Positions 58,540 through 64,000 of a stretch of 64,000 bases of DNA are shown one piece after another. How positions within the stretch are numbered: the stretch's first letter is position 1; every line of letters starts with the position of its first letter. Origin of the DNA: Aedes albopictus (taxonomy: Eukaryota > Arthropoda > Insecta > Diptera > Culicidae); contig NC_085138.1 in NCBI RefSeq assembly GCF_035046485.1, forward strand, positions 64,472,580-64,536,579, written 5' to 3'. Below the pieces are notes generated by a model. It ran no database searches, was not told the origin of the DNA, and saw only the letters and a list, made by a program, of their open reading frames with translations. Position numbers and translations under genes: made by a program.

Positions 58540-59276
58540 CCCTGCAGGAGTTTCTTCTATAATTCTCTCAGCAGTTCATTCTGGAATTTCACAAGGAGCT
58601 TCTTTTGGGATTCCCATTTTTGAGAATTCTTCCCTTTTTAATTCCTCCAACTGGGGTTTCTCCAAGAATTTCCTTTGGGATTCCATTTGAGATTTCCTCC
58701 TTTTTAGATTCTTTCAGGGGTTCCTTCAGAGATCCCTCCAAGAACTCCTTCCGGAGATCCTTGTTAGATTCCACCGTAAGTTCATTGTGAGATTTCTTCG
58801 GAAGTTTTTTTTCTAAGGTTTTTCTAAAAGTTTATCCATGGTTTCCTTCGGGAGTTCTTTCAAGGTTTTCTTCTCCTCTGTTCCGCCAGCAGTTTCTTCG
58901 AACATCTCTTCAGGGATTTTAAATGGAATTTATTTTAAGATTCCATCAGAACTTCTTTCTGGGTTTCCTAAAGAAGTCCCTTTCAGGATTTTCCAAGGAG
59001 TTCCTTCAGAAATGAATATCAAATATTCTTTCCGAGATCTCTGCAGGAAACCCCTCCGGTATTCTTTCAAAACCGCTCCAGGAGTTGCTTCTGGGATTCC
59101 TCCAGGAGTTCTTTTTCGGATTCCTTCAGGAATTCCTTCCTGGATTCTTCTGGGAGTTTCTTCTGGGATTCCTAGAGGACTTCCTTCTAGGATTTATCCA
59201 GGTTGTTTTTTTCCAGGACCCCTCCAGGAACTTTTTCCGGCACCCCTTTATTCACTCTTTCTGGAATTTATTCAGG
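58540..59276. repeat. Degenerate TTCCTTCAGGAGT-type repeat array
   Basis: Units of about 12-15 nt such as GGGATTCCTCCAGGAGTT, reverse complement of the 21960 array. Frames of 141-147 codons across it are by-products of the repeat. Confidence 0.8.
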
Positions 59277-59545
59277 ACTAGCTGTCCCGGCAAACGTCGT
59301 ACTGCCTGCCTACTGTGTTTTTTGACATGCAGCTTTGTACAAAAATGCCCCGCAAAATGGATTTTCAAACTTTCTCGTTTTCGGTGCGTTCCCGGTCGAT
59401 ATTCCCAATTATTTTTTCGTACGAACACGTCGGAGCCCTGCACCAATGCAACACTGAAAGAATGGTGTAGATCCGTTGACCCGTTGACCCGTTCCCGAGC
59501 CTATTCGTGACATACAAACACCATTCCATTTTTATTTATATAGAT
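59277..59545 (+). repeat. Interspersed repeat ACTAGCTGTCCCGGCAAACG...TATATAGAT
   Basis: The start ACTAGCTGTCCCGGCAAACG and the end CATTTTTATTTATATAGAT are a pattern I recall from a repeat widespread in invertebrates. A TTGACCCG direct repeat lies near 59476. It splits two blocks of the degenerate array. Confidence 0.6.
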
Positions 59546-60120
59546 TTTTTTCTTAGATTTCACCAGGAGTACTATTTGGATATCTTCCGGGATTAAACAA
59601 AAGCTATTTTCGGGATTCCTTCAGAAATTCCTTCCGGGACTTCTTCAATAATTTCTTCTGTGTTTTCTTCAGAAATTGAACCAGGATTTATACAGAAGTT
59701 CCTTCTGAGACTCTACAAATAGCTCCTTCTGAGTTTCTTCCAGGAGTTTATTCAAGATTTCTCCAAAAGTTCCATCTAGAAATGCTCCAGGCACTCTTCA
59801 TTTCTTTTAAAATTTCTCTATGATTTCCTTTCAAGATTCCTCCAGGAGTTTCTTCTGAAATTCTTCTGAAAGTTCCTTGATGGATTTCTTTTGAGATTCC
59901 TCCAAATCCTTTTGGGATGTTTATTGTTTTCAGAACCTTTTTCTGGGATTCCCAGTAGGAATTTCTGTGAAAATGTTATCCTTCTCCTGTTGGGGAAACC
60001 TATAATGAACACCATGAGAAATTCCTTCCAAAGCTGCTATAGGAGCTCCTTAAGAAATTGTTGGAGGAATTCTTCGAGGAAGTCCTGTAAAAACTATATA
60101 AGGAACTCTTGGAATAATAC
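59546..60120. repeat. Degenerate TTCCTCCAGG-type array, continued
   Basis: The same units as at 58540-59276 continue after the inserted repeat. Confidence 0.7.
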
Positions 60121-60499
60121 CATAATGCCAAAAACTTAGAAATTGTTTCCTTTGCAACCTTATCGGCGTGCAGTGCCCTTTAGCAAGCAGTAAACTATTG
60201 GTCGTGAGAAGCATTTGAGCGAAATTGATTTTCATACACATTATTCTTTCATTATTCATTATTATTTACGCAGGATTTCAAAACCATTTACTCAGATACA
60301 GTTGTTGCGTATCATAGCTGCATGTCTTATGGAAGGAAGCCGGCATTCATGTTCATTATTTGTTATTTACATTAATGTGATGAAAAAAAGATCTGGCAAC
60401 ATATATTTTTTTAAACTGGATAATGATACTTAATGCAAGTAAAAATTTTATTAATTACGAAATATTTTTTTTTTTTCAATAAGCTTAGTAGAAAGCTAG
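60121..60499. other. Spacer, nothing recognised
   Basis: AT-rich sequence without a recognisable gene or repeat end. Confidence 0.35.
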
Positions 60500-60601
60500 G
60501 TAGCATACCCCTATCGTCACACTTCGTCACAAAATCACAAACAACCCTCCCCCCCCCCCCCCCCCCACCCAAAAAAGCTGCGTCATTTATGGACGACCCC
60601 C
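60500..60601. repeat. Partial MITE with C-run, right end of GGGGTCG family
   Basis: It ends CTGCGTCATTTATGGACGAC followed by CCCC, the complement of the terminal sequence at 57847, after a run of about 18 C (60548-60566). Confidence 0.5.
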
Positions 60602-60769
60602 AATAAACGTGTCGATAGTCAGCAAGCATTGGGGGCTCCCCCTGACTTGAGATGACTTTTATGCGGCATGGTCGCCCGATATATGAATATGCAAATCGGC
60701 GTTGCAGTTTAAAGTAATCAACATGACTGTTTTAGATTCGTCCCTAGTTTCGTAAACTACATATATGAG

Positions 60770-62960
60770 TATGAAGAATTCCTCCAGGAGTTTTTGCTGC
60801 AGTGGATTCATCCAGAGATTCCTTCAAGAATGCATCTAGGGATTCCACCAGACATTTCTTTGGGGATTTGTTCAGGGATATCTTTAGAGGTTTCCCCAGT
60901 AATTGTTCCAGTGCTGGAATTGCTCCAGAGATCCTTTTAAGATTCTTCCAAGAATTCTTCAAGGGATTCCTCCAGAAATTTCTTCAGGATGGTTCAGGAT
61001 TCCTCTGTGAGTTCCTTCAGGGGTTCGTCCAAGAATCCCTCTAAAAAATCCGCTAGAGATTCTTGTAGGAATTCTTCCGGATATTCCTGCAAGTATTTCT
61101 CTAGATTCCTCAAGAAATTCCTCAAGGATTTCTCCAGGAATTTCTACAGGGACTCCTCCAGGCATTGCTTCAAGAGTTCCTCTAGGGATTGCTCTGGGAA
61201 TTCCTCCAGGAATTTTTAAGGAATAATCACAAGCATTCCTCCTGGAGTTCTTCCAGGGATTCATCTAGCCATACCTCCAGGATTTCATAAAGGGACTTCT
61301 CCAGGAATACCTTTAATAATTCCACCAGGAATTCCATCAGAAATTACTCCTGCAATTTCTCCAGGAATTTTTCCAGGAAATCCTCCTCCTGAAGTTTATA
61401 CTGGCATTATTCCAAGAATTCCTTCAGAGATTCCTGCATGATTTCCTCCTAAGATTTCTCTAGGAATTCCTTCAAGGATTTCTTCAGAAATTCCCCCAGA
61501 AATTGATCCTGGAATTATTCCAGATATTCCACCTGGCATTCCTTCAGGATTCCATCCAGACCTTTCCCCAGGGACGGACTCCTCCAAGAAAGAAACTAAG
61601 AATACCTCCCGGAATTACCCCAAGATTTTCTCCAGAAATTCATTCAGAAATTATACCAGTAATTCCTTCAGAAATTATTTCAAGAATTTATTCAGTAATT
61701 CCTCCACTTTTTTCCAAAGATTCCTCCGAGAATTCTTCCAGCGTTTTCTCCAGGAATTCATCCAGGAATATTCAGGGATTCCTTCATGAATTGCTCCAGA
61801 GATTTCTCCAGGAATTATATCATGGAAATTCTACCAGGGAATCTTCCAGAAATTTTTCAGGAATTTCTTCATGAATTCCACTAAATATTGCTCCAGAGAT
61901 TCCCCCAGGAATTCTTCCGTTGATTCCTCCAGTAATTCATCCAGATATACCTCCAAGTATTCCTCCTGGAATTTCTCTAGGAATTTCTTCAAATATTTCT
62001 CCAGAGATTCCTCCCAGATTTCCTCTGAACATTCCTCCAGAATTTCATTCACGGAATCCATCCAGGATTTTTCCAGTGATAATTCATCGGAAGAAACCTA
62101 ATAATCCCTCTAGGGATTTATCCAGGGATCCCTCCTGGAATTTCACCAGGAATTTGTCCAGAAGTTTCTCCAGGCATTCCTCCTGAGGTTCCTCCAGAAA
62201 TTGCTTCAGGGATTCCTCCACGGATTCCTCCAGAAATTCGTCCAGGGATTTTTCCAACAATTAACCAGGGATGCTTCCAAGGAGGAGGAATTCCTTCCAG
62301 AATTTATCTAAGGAATCCTCCAGAAACTTATTTAGGTTTTCCTTCAGAATTTCTCCCAGGGTTTTCTCCAGGAATTTCTGCAGTAAGTTCTCCAGGAATT
62401 TCTCCTGGAATTCCTCCAGGAATTTCTCCAGGGATTCTTTCATAGTTTTCTCCAGGTACTTCTGCAGGAATTCCTTTAGGAATTTCTCCACGGATTCATC
62501 CAGGAATTTCTCTATAAATTTATCCAGGTAATACTCCAAGCATTCGTCCAGGACTTTCTCCAGGAATGCCTCCAGGAAATCCTGCAATTATTCCTTCAGA
62601 GATTCTTTCAGGGATTTCTCCAAGAATTCCTCTAATTGTTTTGCTAGGAATTTGTCCAGAAATTACTCCAGGATTCCCTCCAGAGATTCCTCCAGGAATT
62701 GCATTAGGAATTTTTCCAGGGATTCCTCGAAATATTTCTCCAAGAATTCGTCCAAAAATTCCTCCAAGAGTTCCTCCAGAAATTTGTCTAGGATTTTTTG
62801 CCGATATTCTTCAAGCGATTTCTTCAGAAATATTCCCAAGGATTCCTTCCTTACTTGAAGAATTTATAGAAAAATTCCTCTAGCGGTTTATATTGGAATA
62901 CTTTAGGTTTTTTTAGATGGATACAGTTGTCAGGAAATCCTCTAAGAAGTCATCCAGGAA
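60770..62960. repeat. 2.2 kb degenerate array of AATTYCTCCAGG units
   Basis: The clearest block of the family: near-continuous 12-nt (AATTTCTCCAGG, AATTCCTCCAGG) and 15-nt units. Because periods are multiples of three, frames stay open on both strands; minus-strand translations are EFLEKFLE-like and plus-strand ones are IPPGI- or SRNSS-like. There is no start context, splice signal or conserved flanking coding sequence to support a real gene. Confidence 0.85.
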
Positions 62961-62969
62961 CTCCTTCAC

Positions 62970-63185
62970 AATGTTCCTTTTTCCAGTCCGATTGGGAGTC
63001 CATTATGAGTTGCCGTTCACCGATGTACAAGTATCCGGGTCCGTTTAAGCCATGGGCTTCGAAGAGAGTCAATGTCAGTCTCGGGGGGAAGAGGATATGC
63101 CGAAAAATTGCAAGTGGACTATGATCGAACCCATGACCATCCACTTATGAAGTGAGCGTGTAGCCACTACGCCACGGGCCCCGGC
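62970..63185 (-). mobile_element. tRNA-headed SINE
   Basis: Minus strand: GCCCGTGGCGTAGTGGCTAC (A-box region) and GGTCATGGGTTCGATCATAG (B box), then a body with GACTGACATTGACTCTCTTC. It lies about 330 bp upstream of the coding exon at 63516. Confidence 0.65.
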
Positions 63186-63515
63186 GTAATTCTGTTTTCT
63201 AATTATTTTTTTTGTATGAGAAATTATTGAACACGCGGTACTTTGAACGTTCGTGTTTAAATGCTTCTTAATTTATTGTGTCTGCTATTTAGTGAATTTC
63301 GCTATAAATCTTTAAAAAATAATACTGTTCACGATATTAAACCATGTCATTAATAATGAAAATGACGTTGACTTGACGTTCAAGAAAATGTAGAAACAGA
63401 TAACATTGATAAGGAATTGCGCAATGATTGATGAATATCGAAACAAAACTCTCTTCCATCGAATAATTCGCATCATACAACACTTAGCCTTTGTCTCATT
63501 TCTTTCTCCTCCCAG

Positions 63516-64000
63516 ATGGATCAGCCAAAGTTGGAAATAATGCTATCGGTGGACGAAGAAAACGCCCTCACCCTGTACGAAGAACTCGAACGGACTGACA
63601 TCAACACTTTGAACCTGAACGTGGACTGTTGTTGCGGTCTGCTCCGGACGTCTCCCTTTCACCAGCCAAAATCCAAGTCCAACTCTCGGGAACGGTTACG
63701 TGCCGACTCCGGAGTTTCCAGCGAAGATGAGGCGTACGCCGACAGTTGTTCACATACCTCAGAGCACAACAGTGAGTGTCGCGAGCTGGAATGTGATCAC
63801 GATCACGAGCACCACATCTTCCATCTTCGGCCGAGCAGTAGTGGTGCCCGTTATGGGCATCGTAGTAAATCCAGCCTGAGTCGACGAAACGACCGGTACC
63901 GTAGCTTTGGGCTGCTGGAGTCCAATATCTTGAACTCATTCCAGTTGCAAAACTATCGACGGAAAACTACAGGTGGCTACGATTCGGGCAGTTTTTCTGG
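63516..64000 (+). CDS. N-terminal coding exon of an unrecognised gene (runs off window)
   Basis: A strong acceptor (TTCTTTCTCCTCCCAG) ends at 63515 and the ATG follows directly, so the 5' UTR must be spliced from upstream. The frame is open for 161 codons to the end of the window and uses GC-rich, host-like codons, unlike the neighbouring repeats. The protein starts MDQPKLEIMLSVDEENALTL, then has a Cys cluster (VDCCCGLL, about residues 37-44), a Ser-rich acidic stretch (RADSGVSSEDEAYAD), a His/Asp/Glu patch (CDHDHEHHIFH, about 103-113) and a basic Ser/Arg/Tyr-rich segment (RSKSSLSRRNDRYRSFG). It reads as a disordered regulatory N-terminus; I cannot name the family. The minus-strand 112-codon frame here is a shadow. 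Confidence 0.8.
   Translation, partial: MDQPKLEIMLSVDEENALTLYEELERTDINTLNLNVDCCCGLLRTSPFHQPKSKSNSRERLRADSGVSSEDEAYADSCSHTSEHNSECRELECDHDHEHHIFHLRPSSSGARYGHRSKSSLSRRNDRYRSFGLLESNILNSFQLQNYRRKTTGGYDSGSFS

Noticed and set aside
57847..60601. A single 2.75 kb transposon bounded by the two GGGGTCG-family ends
   Set aside because: The left copy already contains internal family sequence and a C run, so these look like two separate partial MITEs.
61831..62587. Leu/Glu/Lys/Phe-rich and Pro/Ile-rich frames resembling coiled-coil or collagen-like proteins
   Set aside because: They arise from degenerate 12/15-nt repeats with open frames on both strands; no start context or splice signals.
60770..62960. 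CRISPR-like repeat array
   Set aside because: Units are short, degenerate and contiguous without unique spacers, in a eukaryotic genome.

Overview
The window looks like a mosquito genome fragment, most likely Aedes (Ae. aegypti-like). The reasons are two Rh50-type ammonium transporter genes with GT-AG introns, a Feilai-like tRNA-derived SINE, several other tRNA-headed SINEs, R1-like and RTE-like non-LTR elements, a Ty3/gypsy element and many small inverted-repeat transposons. The species is an inference from repeat types. No bacterial gene, rRNA, functional tRNA or CRISPR array was seen.

Layout. 1-9846: two full and one partial copy of a nearly identical 4.63 kb tandem repeat, lying in the large first intron of Rh50 gene A. 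9896-11701: the remaining exons of gene A (+ strand), with two candidate alternative last exons. 11870-26950: transposon-rich intergenic DNA, including a 934-bp inverted-repeat element, a decayed RTE-like LINE, a Ty3/gypsy element with identical 133-bp LTRs, a DNA transposon with an unassigned DDE-like transposase, a degenerate short-period repeat array, and a Feilai-like SINE split by a Tc1/mariner-type element. 26977-39228: complete Rh50 gene B (+ strand, five exons, 461 aa), whose 10.6 kb first intron is also filled with transposons. 39230-56000: intergenic DNA with nested SINE/LINE insertions, more copies of the RTE-like LINE, a 1.1 kb inverted-repeat element and a decayed R1-clade LINE. 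56000-57700: richer single-copy DNA that may hold a promoter and 5' UTR exon. 57847-63185: SINEs, MITE pieces and about 3.5 kb of degenerate repeat arrays. 63516-64000: the first coding exon of an unrecognised gene that runs off the window.

The Rh50 genes are tandem paralogues. Internal exons of 788, 210 and 94 nt match exactly in length, and both keep the Asp and twin-His residues of the Rh ammonia-conduction pore. They should both encode plasma-membrane NH3/NH4+ channels. They differ at the C-terminus, where gene A appears to have gained or kept an alternative terminal exon. The other coding sequence is transposon-derived and mostly broken. Exon boundaries were placed by eye from splice consensus and reading phase.
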